The translations under genes and the position numbers were made by a program. A DNA stretch of 64,000 bases from Robbsia sp. KACC 23696 (GTDB lineage: Bacteria; Pseudomonadota; Gammaproteobacteria; Burkholderiales; Burkholderiaceae): positions 372,001 through 436,000 of the forward strand of contig NZ_CP156626.1 in the NCBI RefSeq assembly GCF_039852015.1. The letters are read 5' to 3'. Below are positions 42,609 through 50,975 of the stretch, piece by piece. The notes under the pieces were generated by a model, which had not been told where the DNA came from, searched no databases, and saw only the letters and a list, made by a program, of their open reading frames with translations. Position 1 is the stretch's first letter; each line of letters starts with the position of its first letter.

Positions 42609-45207
42609 CGTCGATCTCCGTGCGGTGCTGGTCCGGGTCCTGGTCACGACGGTTGCGTTGACGGCCACGTTGCTGCTCGTGCTGCTGGCGCTGGCGAGCG
42701 CGAACACCGAATTTTTCGATCGCTACTATTCCTGGCTCTACACGGCCAACGTCGCGGTCGCTTTCGTGTTCCTCGTCGTGACGGCGGCGCTGGTCGGCCT
42801 GATCGTCGTGCGTCTGCGGCAAGGCAAGTTCGGCACCCGGCTTTTGGCGAAGATCGCGATCTTTTTCGCCTTGGTCGGGGTGCTTCCGGGCGGAATCATC
42901 TATCTGGTGTCGTTGCAATTCGCGTCGCGCAGTATCGAATCCTGGTTCGACGTCAACGTCGAGACGGCGCTGGATTCCGGCCTCGCCCTGGGACGCGGGA
43001 TGTTGGACAACTCCCTCAGCGACCTTCAGGCGAAGGGTCGCACGATGGCGGATCAGTTGGCATCGGCCGGTGAATCGAATACGACGCTGACGCTGCTGCG
43101 CCTGCGCGATCAGTTCGCGATCCAGCAGGCGCAGGTGATCTCCCGCAGCGTGCCGATGTCGACGTCGACGCCGATGCTTACGCAGCAGCTGCAGTTGTCG
43201 CAGCCGCTCTCCCTGCATTACACGCAGCAGCCCAATCTGCGGATTCTGGCCGAAGCGAACCAGACCATCCAGCCGCCGCGCGTCGATGAACTTCCGAACC
43301 AACAGATGCTGGCGGTGGTGGCCAGCGGCAAGGTCTACGCCGCGACCGAAGGCGATATCGATGCCGTGAGCGAGAAGGGCGTGCTGCGGATGCGCGTACT
43401 GATGCGCATCCCGTATTACCAGCATCAGGCGCAAGGCGACGAACGCTATCTGCAATTGATCCAACCGGTCTCTCCCTCTCTGGCGCGCAATGCCGAAGCG
43501 GTGCAGCGGGCCTACCGCGAATATCAGGAAAAAGCGCTGGGCCGTACCGGGCTGCGCAAGATGTATATCGGAACGCTGACCTTGGCGCTGTTCCTCGCCA
43601 CCTTCATCGGCATCATGTTGGCGCTGGTATTGGGGAATCAGCTGGCGCGCCCGCTGTTCCTGCTCGCCCGGGGAACCGAGGAAGTGGCGCGCGGCGACTA
43701 CACGCCCAAACGCGAGATCAAATCGAACGATGAGCTGGGCTTCCTCACGCAGATGTTCAATGCAATGACGCGACAGCTGTCCGAGGCGCAGGGCGCCGTG
43801 GAAGCCAATCGTCTCGCGTTGGAAGAGTCGAAGGCCTATCTCGAAAGTATCCTGGCCAATTTGACCGCGGGCGTGTTCGTATTCGATTGGCAGTTCCGCT
43901 TGACGACGGCGAACCCCGGGGCGGATCGGATCTTCCGTAAGCCGTTCCAGGAACAACTGCGCAAGACACTATTCGAGATCGAAGGTCTCTCCGATTTCGG
44001 CATCATGGTGCGCAAGGCGTTTGCCGATCGTGAAGCGGCCGATCGCGTCGCGGTCGAGCGCGACGACGGACACCATGGACACGATGGCGATACGGCAATG
44101 CGCGATGCCGATGCGCCGCATCTGCAGGCAGGTGAAGTCGACGGCCTGACCCCGGACGCGACGGCCGCGGCGTTATCGATGGCCGCCGGAACGGATCGAC
44201 CACGCGTCGGCATGGACCCGCGCGGGCCGGTCGGACACTGGCAGCAGCAGTTCGCGATACCGGTCGCCGGCGAGAGCGAGCCGTTGACGCTGCTGGTCCG
44301 CGGTACGCGGCTATTGAGCGCACTGGGCAATGCGGCGACCGCCGGCTATGTCGTCGTGTTCGACGATATCTCCGATGTCATCTCGGCGCAGCGTTCGGTG
44401 GCATGGGGTGAGGTCGCCCGGCGTCTGGCGCATGAGATCAAGAATCCGCTGACCCCTATTCAATTGTCGGCCGAGCGCTTGCAGATGAAGCTGTCGCCGA
44501 AGCTGGAGCAGGCCGATGCCGATGTCCTGAAGCGCGGTGCCACGACGATCGTGAATCAGGTCGCCGCGATGAAGCGGATGGTGGACGACTTCCGGGAATA
44601 CGCCCGTACGCCACCGGCAGTGTTGCAACCGCTTCAATTGAACGATCTGGTTGCCGAAGTAATGACGCTATATGGCGTCGATGACGGCAAAGGAACGATC
44701 GCCGTGTCTTTGGAGCAGTTGCCTGCTATAAAGGGCGATGCAACGCAGCTTCGGCAAGTGATTCATAATCTATTGCAGAACGCGCAGGATGCGGTGGCCG
44801 ATGTGACGCGACCGCAAGTCACGATCGAGACGCGACCGGTAGAATATGGTGATGCGGACGAGGATGGCAAACGCAGGATGGCCGTACGACTTGCAGTCTC
44901 GGATAACGGCCCCGGTTTTCCCGCCCGTATTCTGACCCGTGCGTTCGAACCGTATGTCACGACGAAGGCGAAGGGCACGGGTCTGGGCCTGGCGATGGTC
45001 AAGAAGATCGTCGACGAGCATGGCGGCCGTATCGATATTCGCAATCGCGGTCGGATGGGGCAAGACGGTGTGGCAGGTGCTCAGGTGTCGATCCTGTTCC
45101 TGCAACTGGAGGATGCCGCGACTGACCCCAAGCATCATGGGCAGCAAGGTAGTGAGGATGGGCATGCATCGCAGGCGAAAGCAATTGCGCATACAAAGGT
45201 AGGGTAA
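42598..45207 (+). CDS. ntrY: Sensor histidine kinase NtrY
   Basis: 869 residues. It has three or four membrane helices in the first ~110 residues (LVTTVALTATLLLVLLALA, VAVAFVFLVVTAALVGLIVV and one near 95), a ~190-residue periplasmic or sensing region, another helix (TLALFLATFIGIMLALVLG), HAMP (LARPLFLLARGTEEVARGDY), a PAS domain, then HisKA (WGEVARRLAHEIKNPLTPIQ with the phospho-His) and HATPase_c (NLLQNAQDA, DNGPGFP, GTGLGLAMVKKIV). It senses nitrogen/redox or envelope status and phosphorylates the next gene product. A His/Gly/Asp-rich insertion lies between PAS and kinase core. Confidence 0.95.
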   Translation: MKSSVDLRAVLVRVLVTTVALTATLLLVLLALASANTEFFDRYYSWLYTANVAVAFVFLVVTAALVGLIVVRLRQGKFGTRLLAKIAIFFALVGVLPGGIIYLVSLQFASRSIESWFDVNVETALDSGLALGRGMLDNSLSDLQAKGRTMADQLASAGESNTTLTLLRLRDQFAIQQAQVISRSVPMSTSTPMLTQQLQLSQPLSLHYTQQPNLRILAEANQTIQPPRVDELPNQQMLAVVASGKVYAATEGDIDAVSEKGVLRMRVLMRIPYYQHQAQGDERYLQLIQPVSPSLARNAEAVQRAYREYQEKALGRTGLRKMYIGTLTLALFLATFIGIMLALVLGNQLARPLFLLARGTEEVARGDYTPKREIKSNDELGFLTQMFNAMTRQLSEAQGAVEANRLALEESKAYLESILANLTAGVFVFDWQFRLTTANPGADRIFRKPFQEQLRKTLFEIEGLSDFGIMVRKAFADREAADRVAVERDDGHHGHDGDTAMRDADAPHLQAGEVDGLTPDATAAALSMAAGTDRPRVGMDPRGPVGHWQQQFAIPVAGESEPLTLLVRGTRLLSALGNAATAGYVVVFDDISDVISAQRSVAWGEVARRLAHEIKNPLTPIQLSAERLQMKLSPKLEQADADVLKRGATTIVNQVAAMKRMVDDFREYARTPPAVLQPLQLNDLVAEVMTLYGVDDGKGTIAVSLEQLPAIKGDATQLRQVIHNLLQNAQDAVADVTRPQVTIETRPVEYGDADEDGKRRMAVRLAVSDNGPGFPARILTRAFEPYVTTKAKGTGLGLAMVKKIVDEHGGRIDIRNRGRMGQDGVAGAQVSILFLQLEDAATDPKHHGQQGSEDGHASQAKAIAHTKVG

Positions 45208-46014
45208 ATGGCAACCATTCTGGTAGTGGATGACGAAATGGGTATCCGGGAGTTGCTCTCGGAGATTCTCGGTGACGAAGGTCATGCGGTGGAGCAAGCC
45301 GAGAATGCACAGCAAGCACGTTTGTATCGGCAAAAGTCTGCGCCGGACCTCGTGCTGCTGGACATCTGGATGCCCGATACGGACGGCGTGACGTTGCTGA
45401 AAGAGTGGGCGGCGCAAGGGCAGTTGACGATGCCGGTCATCATGATGTCTGGTCATGCAACGATCGATACGGCGGTGGAAGCGACGAAGATTGGTGCGCT
45501 GAACTTCCTCGAAAAGCCGATCGCGCTGCAGAAGCTGCTGAAGGCGGTGGAGCAGGGCTTGGCCCGTGGTGCAGCGCCGGCGCCCGCGCCGGTTGCGGCC
45601 CCTGCGGCGGCGCCCGCTGTACCGTCCTTTGCCGCGGCGACGCCGTCTTATGCGCCCGCGGCGCCAACGCCGGCAACGTCTTCGTTGTCGAGCAATGGCG
45701 CGAGCCATACGCTGTCGGGTAGCGCGGCACCGGCGCCTGTTGGCGGTAACGGCATCTCGGCGGGCGCACCGCTGTTGCACGGCGAGCCGCTGACGCCGCA
45801 GCAGACGCGGCTGGCGGCGATGACATTCGATATTCCGCTACGTGAGGCGCGCGACGCGTTCGAACGGGCGTATTTCGAATATCATCTGGCGCGCGAAAAC
45901 GGCAGCATGACGCGCGTGGCGGAAAAGACCGGGCTGGAACGCACGCACTTGTATCGCAAGATGCGCCATCTCGGCGTGGACCTGTCGCGCAACAAGAGCG
46001 GCAACCAGGACTGA
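45208..46014 (+). CDS. NtrX-like response regulator without an AAA+ domain
   Basis: 268 residues. Receiver domain 1-120 with Asp52 in VLLDIWMPDTDG and Lys in LEKPIAL. An Ala/Pro/Ser-rich linker of about 70 residues comes next. The C-terminal Fis-type HTH is MTFDIPLREARDAFERAYF, followed by MTRVAEKTGLERTHLYRKMRHLGVDL. Classic NtrX has a sigma-54-interacting AAA+ ATPase in the middle; here it is replaced by the linker. The protein should bind DNA but cannot activate sigma-54 polymerase. It directly follows ntrY with no gap and is its partner. Confidence 0.92.
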   Translation: MATILVVDDEMGIRELLSEILGDEGHAVEQAENAQQARLYRQKSAPDLVLLDIWMPDTDGVTLLKEWAAQGQLTMPVIMMSGHATIDTAVEATKIGALNFLEKPIALQKLLKAVEQGLARGAAPAPAPVAAPAAAPAVPSFAAATPSYAPAAPTPATSSLSSNGASHTLSGSAAPAPVGGNGISAGAPLLHGEPLTPQQTRLAAMTFDIPLREARDAFERAYFEYHLARENGSMTRVAEKTGLERTHLYRKMRHLGVDLSRNKSGNQD

Positions 46015-46038
46015 GCCGACCGTTCTTTGGTGGCAGAC

Positions 46039-46057
46039 CCGACGTAAAGCACGTCGG
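46039..46057 (+). terminator. Possible hairpin after the ntrX-like gene
   Basis: CCGACGT and ACGTCGG form a 7-bp stem with a 5-base loop, 25 bp after the stop codon. No T-tract follows, so this is weak. Confidence 0.3.
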
Positions 46058-46090
46058 CCGCCGCTAAGTGAAATAGTCCGTCGAAAGTCC

Positions 46091-46119
46091 TTGACGATTC
46101 TCAGTGTTGCGCATATAAT
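46091..46119 (+). promoter_or_regulatory. Sigma-70 promoter of tRNA-Phe
   Basis: TTGACG, 17 bases, then TATAAT; the -10 lies 12 bases before the tRNA. Near-consensus and at ideal spacing. Confidence 0.85.
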
Positions 46120-46131
46120 CTTTTCTCTCGT

Positions 46132-46207
46132 GGCCTGGTAGCTCAGTTGGTAGAGCAGCGGATTGAAAATCCGCGTGTCGGTGGTTCGATTCCGCCCCAG
46201 GCCACCA
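46132..46207 (+). tRNA. tRNA-Phe(GAA)
   Basis: 76 nt with a full cloverleaf: acceptor GGCCTGG/CCAGGCC, D-arm AGCTCAGTTGGTAGAGC, anticodon loop ATTGAAAAT with anticodon GAA, T-loop GTTCGATTC, and an encoded CCA. It has its own promoter and terminator. Confidence 0.96.
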
Positions 46208-46243
46208 CAGAATTTCTGATGCTGCTTTTAACGGGCAAAAGAC

Positions 46244-46280
46244 AAAACGGCGACTCCTTTCGGAGCCGCCGTTTTTGTTT
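46244..46280. terminator. Bidirectional rho-independent terminator after tRNA-Phe
   Basis: A long stem (AAAACGGCG.CTCC with GGAG.CGCCGTTTT, one mismatch) closes a TTTC loop and is followed by TTTTGTTTT on the plus strand and by a T-rich run on the minus strand. It can end the tRNA transcript and also the convergent hybrid-kinase gene. Confidence 0.88.
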
Positions 46281-46302
46281 TGGCGGTGCAATCTGTGCAG
46301 GC

Positions 46303-49230
46303 TCAGCCCTTCGCGCTCGTTCCCACCATTTCGCGGATGCGCGCGGCCAGGGCTTCGACGGTGAACGGTTTGGTCATGACTTGCATGCCCGGCTCGAGGT
46401 GGCCGTTGCCGATCACCGAGTTCTCCGCATACCCGGTAATGAACAACACTTGCAGGTCGGGCCGCGTCTGGCGTCCCGCGTCGGCCATCTGACGGCCGTT
46501 CATACCGCCCGGCAGACCGACATCGCTGACCAGAAGATCGATGCGAACATTCGATTGCAGCAGCTTCAGCCCGGACGCGCTGTCTGCCGCTTCGATCACC
46601 GTATAGCCCAGATCGTCGAGGACATCGGTGATCAACATGCGGATGCTCGGCTCATCGTCGACGATCAACACCGTCTCGCCCGCTTCCGCGCCTTCGATCG
46701 GCTCGTCCGTCGAGACGACGGCATCTTCCACGACGTCGCCGTACAGTCGCGGCAGATAGATGCAGACGGTCGTGCCCTGGCCGACTTCCGAATAGATCCG
46801 TACCTGGCCGCCAGACTGTTTCGCGAATCCATAGATCATCGACAAGCCCAGGCCGGTGCCCTGGCCGATCGGTTTGGTCGTGAAGAAGGGGTCGAAGGCC
46901 TTGGCCATGACATCGGGCGTCATGCCGGTGCCGGTATCGGTCACGCAGAGTGACAGGTACTGGCCTTCGGGCATGTCGTGCGTCTGTGCCGCGTTGCGAT
47001 CGAGCCATTTATTGGCGGTCTCGATCGTGATCCGCCCGCCGTTCGGCATGGCATCGCGTGCATTGATGCAGAGGTTCAGCAGCGCGTTTTCAAGCTGACC
47101 GGCATCGACCAGCGCCGGCCACAGGGCGGTGGCGCCCACGGCTTCGATGGCGATGCCGGGCCCGACCGTCCGTTGAATCAGATCGGTCATGCCGTTGACC
47201 AGCGCGTTGACGTCGGTCGGCCTCGGGTCGAGTGTCTGCCGGCGCGAGAAGGCCAGCAGCCGATGTGTCAAAGCCGCCGCGCGTCGTACCGCGCCCTGTG
47301 CCGCGACGACGTATTTGTCGACGTCGGCGACGCGACCCTGGCTCAAGCGGATCTGCAGCATCTGCAAGGAGCCCGAAATGCCTGCAAGCAGATTGTTGAA
47401 GTCGTGCGCGAGGCCGCCGGTCAAATGCCCGACAGCTTCCATTTTCTGCGACTGCCGCAGTTGTTCTTCCGCGTGCATCAGCTCGGCCGTGCGCTCGGCC
47501 ACACGCTGCTCCAGCGTTTCATTCAACGCGCGCAACGAGGCGGCGGCGCGATCGCGCTCCTCCTCCACGGCACGTCTTTCGCCAACATCGAGCAAGACGC
47601 CGGGGAAGCGCAACGGTGTCCCGTCGGGACCATGATCGACGCGGCCATTGGCTTCGATCCAGTGATATTGCTCGTCGTCGCGCCGTTTGACGCGATATTG
47701 ATGCGCATACGGGCCACCCTGGCGGATCGCCTTTTCGATCGCTTTTTCCAGGCCATCGATGTCGTCAGGGTGTACTCTCGCGGTGATCTGCGCCTGGCTG
47801 AGTCCAGTGCGACCAAGGGCGGGGTCCAAGCCGAAAGCATGGGCGAACGCTTCGTCCACGCTGAAGCGATCGTTCGGGAGATCCCAGAACCAGGTGCCGA
47901 TGATCGCGCCGGCGGAGAGCGCCAGCTTGACCCGTTCGATATTCTCGCGGGCAATCGCCTCGCTGGCCCGCAGCGCTTCCTCCGAGGCCTTGCGCGCCGA
48001 GATGTCGCGGAACAGCACCGATACTTGCCGCGCGCTTTGCGGCTCGACGCGCACGGCGGAGACCTCGATATGCCGTCCGGCCGTTTTGAAGTACCGCTCG
48101 AAACGGATCGGGCGACCGGTGTGCAGGACGCTGCCGTAGAGCTCGATCCATCGGTCGGCTTCGACGGGATCGATCTGCCGCAAGGTCTTGCCGAGCACGC
48201 CGCCCAGACCGGTATGCCGCTCATAGCCGGCATTGACTTCGATATGCTTGTAGTCGGTCAGCGGGCCATGCGGGCCGTCGAAGAACTCGATGATGCAGAA
48301 GCCTTCGTCGATCGAATCGAACAGCGTCCGGTAGCGCGTTTCGGCGACGTCGAGCGCGCGTGCCGCGGTATGTTCGGTGGTCCGGTCGCGCAGCACTTTG
48401 ACATAGCCGCGATGCTGTCCGGCGCTGTCGCGCAGCGGCGAGATCTCACCGCTGGCCCAGAATCGATCGCCGCCGCGCTTGATATGCCAACGCTCGCCCT
48501 TGCTATGTCCCGAGCCGATCGCCTCAGCCATCTCGCGCTCCGGCGCGCCCGATGCCCGGTCCTCCTCTGTGAAAATCGTCGCGAGCGGCGCGCCGATCAT
48601 CTCGTCCTCGCTCCAGTCGAAGACCGATGTCGCGCCGGCGCTCCAGTCGGTGATCCGCCCCGCGATGTCGGTGACGATGATCGCGTAGTCGCTGGCACTG
48701 TCGACGATCGCACGGTGCCGTGCCTGTTCGACTGTTGCCGACAAGGCCGCGCGACGCAGCTCAAGCGCCGCCATGGTCTGTCGCGCCAGCGTGCGCAGTG
48801 CTTGCTCCTGGACCGCGTCGAGCGTGTGCGGTGTCTGATCGAGTACACAGAGCGTGCCGATCGGCAGGCCATCGGGAGTTTTCAGCAGCGCGCCGGCGTA
48901 GAAGCGCAGGTGCGGGTCGCCGATCACCAGCGGATTGCAGTCGAAGCGCGGATCCTGCGTGGCGTCGGAGACGGTCAGGAAGTCCTCTTCGAGCAGTGCT
49001 TTGGCGCAGAAGGAACTTTCGAGGGGCGTGCTGCGGACTCCGAGTCCGACTTCCGCCTTGAAGAATTGGCGCCCGTCGGCGATGAAGTTCACCACGGCCA
49101 TCGGGGTCCGGCAGATCGCCGCGGCGACGCTCGCGATTTCGTCGAAGGCCTGTTCGCGTGGGGTGTCCAACACGTCGTAGCGTGCGAGAGCGGCAAGGCG
49201 TCGCGCCTCGAAATCGATTGCGTCTGTCAT
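46303..49230 (-). CDS. Hybrid histidine kinase (GAF-PAS-PAS-PAS-HisKA-HATPase-REC)
   Basis: 975 residues, no membrane segment. Order: GAF (about 20-165, FCAKALLEEDFLTVSDATQD), PAS1 (170-290, DSASDYAIIVTDIAGRITDW), PAS2 (about 300-415), PAS3 (about 430-550), HisKA with H-box GGLAHDFNNLLAGISGSLQ, HATPase (NLCINARDAM, DTGTGM, GTGLGLSMIYGFAKQSGG) and a C-terminal receiver (VLIVDDEPSIRM, Asp in LLVSDVGLPGGMNGRQ). This is the cytoplasmic multi-PAS hybrid kinase type common in soil Burkholderiales. No cognate regulator or phosphotransferase is adjacent. Signal unknown. Confidence 0.92.
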   Translation of the reverse strand: MTDAIDFEARRLAALARYDVLDTPREQAFDEIASVAAAICRTPMAVVNFIADGRQFFKAEVGLGVRSTPLESSFCAKALLEEDFLTVSDATQDPRFDCNPLVIGDPHLRFYAGALLKTPDGLPIGTLCVLDQTPHTLDAVQEQALRTLARQTMAALELRRAALSATVEQARHRAIVDSASDYAIIVTDIAGRITDWSAGATSVFDWSEDEMIGAPLATIFTEEDRASGAPEREMAEAIGSGHSKGERWHIKRGGDRFWASGEISPLRDSAGQHRGYVKVLRDRTTEHTAARALDVAETRYRTLFDSIDEGFCIIEFFDGPHGPLTDYKHIEVNAGYERHTGLGGVLGKTLRQIDPVEADRWIELYGSVLHTGRPIRFERYFKTAGRHIEVSAVRVEPQSARQVSVLFRDISARKASEEALRASEAIARENIERVKLALSAGAIIGTWFWDLPNDRFSVDEAFAHAFGLDPALGRTGLSQAQITARVHPDDIDGLEKAIEKAIRQGGPYAHQYRVKRRDDEQYHWIEANGRVDHGPDGTPLRFPGVLLDVGERRAVEEERDRAAASLRALNETLEQRVAERTAELMHAEEQLRQSQKMEAVGHLTGGLAHDFNNLLAGISGSLQMLQIRLSQGRVADVDKYVVAAQGAVRRAAALTHRLLAFSRRQTLDPRPTDVNALVNGMTDLIQRTVGPGIAIEAVGATALWPALVDAGQLENALLNLCINARDAMPNGGRITIETANKWLDRNAAQTHDMPEGQYLSLCVTDTGTGMTPDVMAKAFDPFFTTKPIGQGTGLGLSMIYGFAKQSGGQVRIYSEVGQGTTVCIYLPRLYGDVVEDAVVSTDEPIEGAEAGETVLIVDDEPSIRMLITDVLDDLGYTVIEAADSASGLKLLQSNVRIDLLVSDVGLPGGMNGRQMADAGRQTRPDLQVLFITGYAENSVIGNGHLEPGMQVMTKPFTVEALAARIREMVGTSAKG

Positions 49231-49316
49231 TTATGTGAATAGTATTTCAGGCAAGGCGCCTGAGCGACGAGTGCGTCGACTTATCAAGTGTACTGGGCAA
49301 TGCGCGCGGCGGTGGG

Positions 49317-50327
49317 TCATCGCAACAACTGACCGATGATGGAGGCCGGATGCACCTCGCCGCGTTGCAAACGTGCCTCCAACGGACGCCATAACAGCCC
49401 GATCAGCTTCGTCAGGCGCGCGGCGACGGGCTGACGTCCCTCCGTCGTCTCGCAAAGCCAGGCGCTGACGCGTTCCGGCGCCCAGCCTCGCGAATGCGCC
49501 TCCAGGAAAGCATCGAGTTCCGCCGGCATCAGCGCCAGGCGATAATCGGCGCGATGGTCGGCGTGGGTATTCGCGTCGGCCGCGACATCGACATCGGCGT
49601 GGCCCACCGCCTGGCGTAACGCATATTGCGCTGCAGCATGGCAGGCGAAGTAGTCCGCCGCGTAACTGAAACCTTGCAATAGCGCGTTCAACGGCAGGTC
49701 GTCCGATACCAGCGCGGCCACGTCAGCCTGACCTTCCGCCTGCAGTATTCGATCGAAGGTGGCGAACCAGTGCCGGATGAAAGCGCTCTCGCGAGGCGCG
49801 GCGAGAAACCAGTTTTCCAGCATCGGAAACGCCGCATCCTGCGTACGCTCCCGATTGTAATAACCGATCAGATCAGGCTGATGCCGTGCGGCCAGCACGT
49901 CGATGAAGTGCAGGGGCGCGTGTAGCACGGTGCTCGCATCCATCCAGACGCCGCCAAAGCGCGCCAGCACCGCCAGCCTTACCCAGTCGGACTGCACTTG
50001 CGGCGTCCATCGCGCAAAGCCCGGCGGCGGTGACGCCATGTCGGCAGGCAAGGCATCCGGGCGCAGGACGGTGATTCGTGCCTCGGGGTGATGGTCGCGC
50101 CAGCTGGTCAAGCAAGCACGCACGACGAGCGGCAATGCTGCGTCGTCCCAATAGGTCCAGAACAGCGGCGGAATCGGTCGCGGCGCGCGCGGCGGGGCGT
50201 TATCGCGCTCGGACGACCAGAGCAGCAGCGGCACCGTCTGCGCGCTGGCCGCGGACGCCGGCGTGTTGACGGTCGTCGCGCCGGCAACGCGCGCCGAGGG
50301 CGGCTGAGGGGGCTGAGCCGTCGACAT
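49317..50327 (-). CDS. Glycosyltransferase-like (GT32 / capsular polysaccharide synthesis) protein
   Basis: 336 residues. The catalytic core is of the sugar-binding DXD/Caps_synth type: PIPPLFWTYWDD at 51-62, SDWVRLAVLARFGGVWMDAST (113-133, with the metal-binding Asp130) and ENWFLAAPRESAFIRHWF. The N-terminal 45 residues are Ala/Pro/Thr-rich and unstructured. No capsule or LPS genes are near. It starts 12 bp after the stop of a DUF4123 gene, the adaptor family that loads type VI secretion cargo, so it may be an exported glycosyltransferase toxin; that is inference from context only. Confidence 0.75.
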   Translation of the reverse strand: MSTAQPPQPPSARVAGATTVNTPASAASAQTVPLLLWSSERDNAPPRAPRPIPPLFWTYWDDAALPLVVRACLTSWRDHHPEARITVLRPDALPADMASPPPGFARWTPQVQSDWVRLAVLARFGGVWMDASTVLHAPLHFIDVLAARHQPDLIGYYNRERTQDAAFPMLENWFLAAPRESAFIRHWFATFDRILQAEGQADVAALVSDDLPLNALLQGFSYAADYFACHAAAQYALRQAVGHADVDVAADANTHADHRADYRLALMPAELDAFLEAHSRGWAPERVSAWLCETTEGRQPVAARLTKLIGLLWRPLEARLQRGEVHPASIIGQLLR

Positions 50328-50339
50328 CGTCCGAGCCTC

Positions 50340-50858
50340 TCAGCTGTGATCGGTGGGCGGCGTTTCCACGGCATGCACCACGGTCAGTGCGCCATCGCGG
50401 TAGACCAGCCATTCATGCGCCGGCGCGAAGAACTCCGCGCGTTGGTTCGGCAGCAAGGACTTCGCCAGATCCAGCAAGCAGGTGGGATCGTAGTATCGCA
50501 AAAGGGAAATGGAGCCGTCCGGCAGCGCGACGTCGAGGCGCGAGGTCAGGTCTTCCAGCAAGTCGTCGAATGCGCGGACGCTGATCAGCCAGACCATGCC
50601 GATGGCCGTCTCGCCCAGTTGCTGCAACAGCGCCAGATTGGGGGCCGACACCTGATCGATCTTCAGCAGCCAAGGACCGGCATCGGCGATCGTCGTATCG
50701 ACCGTGCGATCAAATAAGGCGACGCTCCCCGCATCATGTGCCGGCACGCTGCCGGTCACTTCCTGCACGCTGGTACCGGCCACCAGCGCGTACAGGCAAA
50801 ACGCGCGAGGCTCGCGGGAATACAGGTCGAACAGGCGCTGATTTATCGCGTCTAGCAT
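50340..50858 (-). CDS. DUF4123 protein, type VI secretion adaptor-like
   Basis: 172 residues. The DUF4123 pattern is visible: LYALVAGTSV near the N-terminus, SVALFDRTVDTTIADAGPWLLKID, a Trp-rich LISVRAFDDLLEDLTSRLDVALPDG and RYYDPTCLLDL (121-131, the RFYDPRVL block). DUF4123 proteins bind a VgrG tip and a downstream effector. Here no vgrG, hcp or PAAR gene is in the window, and the only neighbour is the glycosyltransferase-like gene. ATG 50858 is preferred to an upstream TTG at 50882. Confidence 0.75.
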   Translation of the reverse strand: MLDAINQRLFDLYSREPRAFCLYALVAGTSVQEVTGSVPAHDAGSVALFDRTVDTTIADAGPWLLKIDQVSAPNLALLQQLGETAIGMVWLISVRAFDDLLEDLTSRLDVALPDGSISLLRYYDPTCLLDLAKSLLPNQRAEFFAPAHEWLVYRDGALTVVHAVETPPTDHS

Positions 50859-50975
50859 GTCTCGAGAGTCGTGGGCAGGCAAGAGGGGCAGGGCGGTACG
50901 GTATGCACCGCCTCACCTTGGCGCGACGGAGGATGCGGCATGTTTAAAGCCTTATCCTTCCAATGTAGCACACCG

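Noticed and set aside
46978-49242. 754-codon open frame on the plus strand
   Set aside because: It is antisense to the hybrid histidine kinase, which has complete domains; GC-rich codon bias on the minus strand creates long mirror frames.
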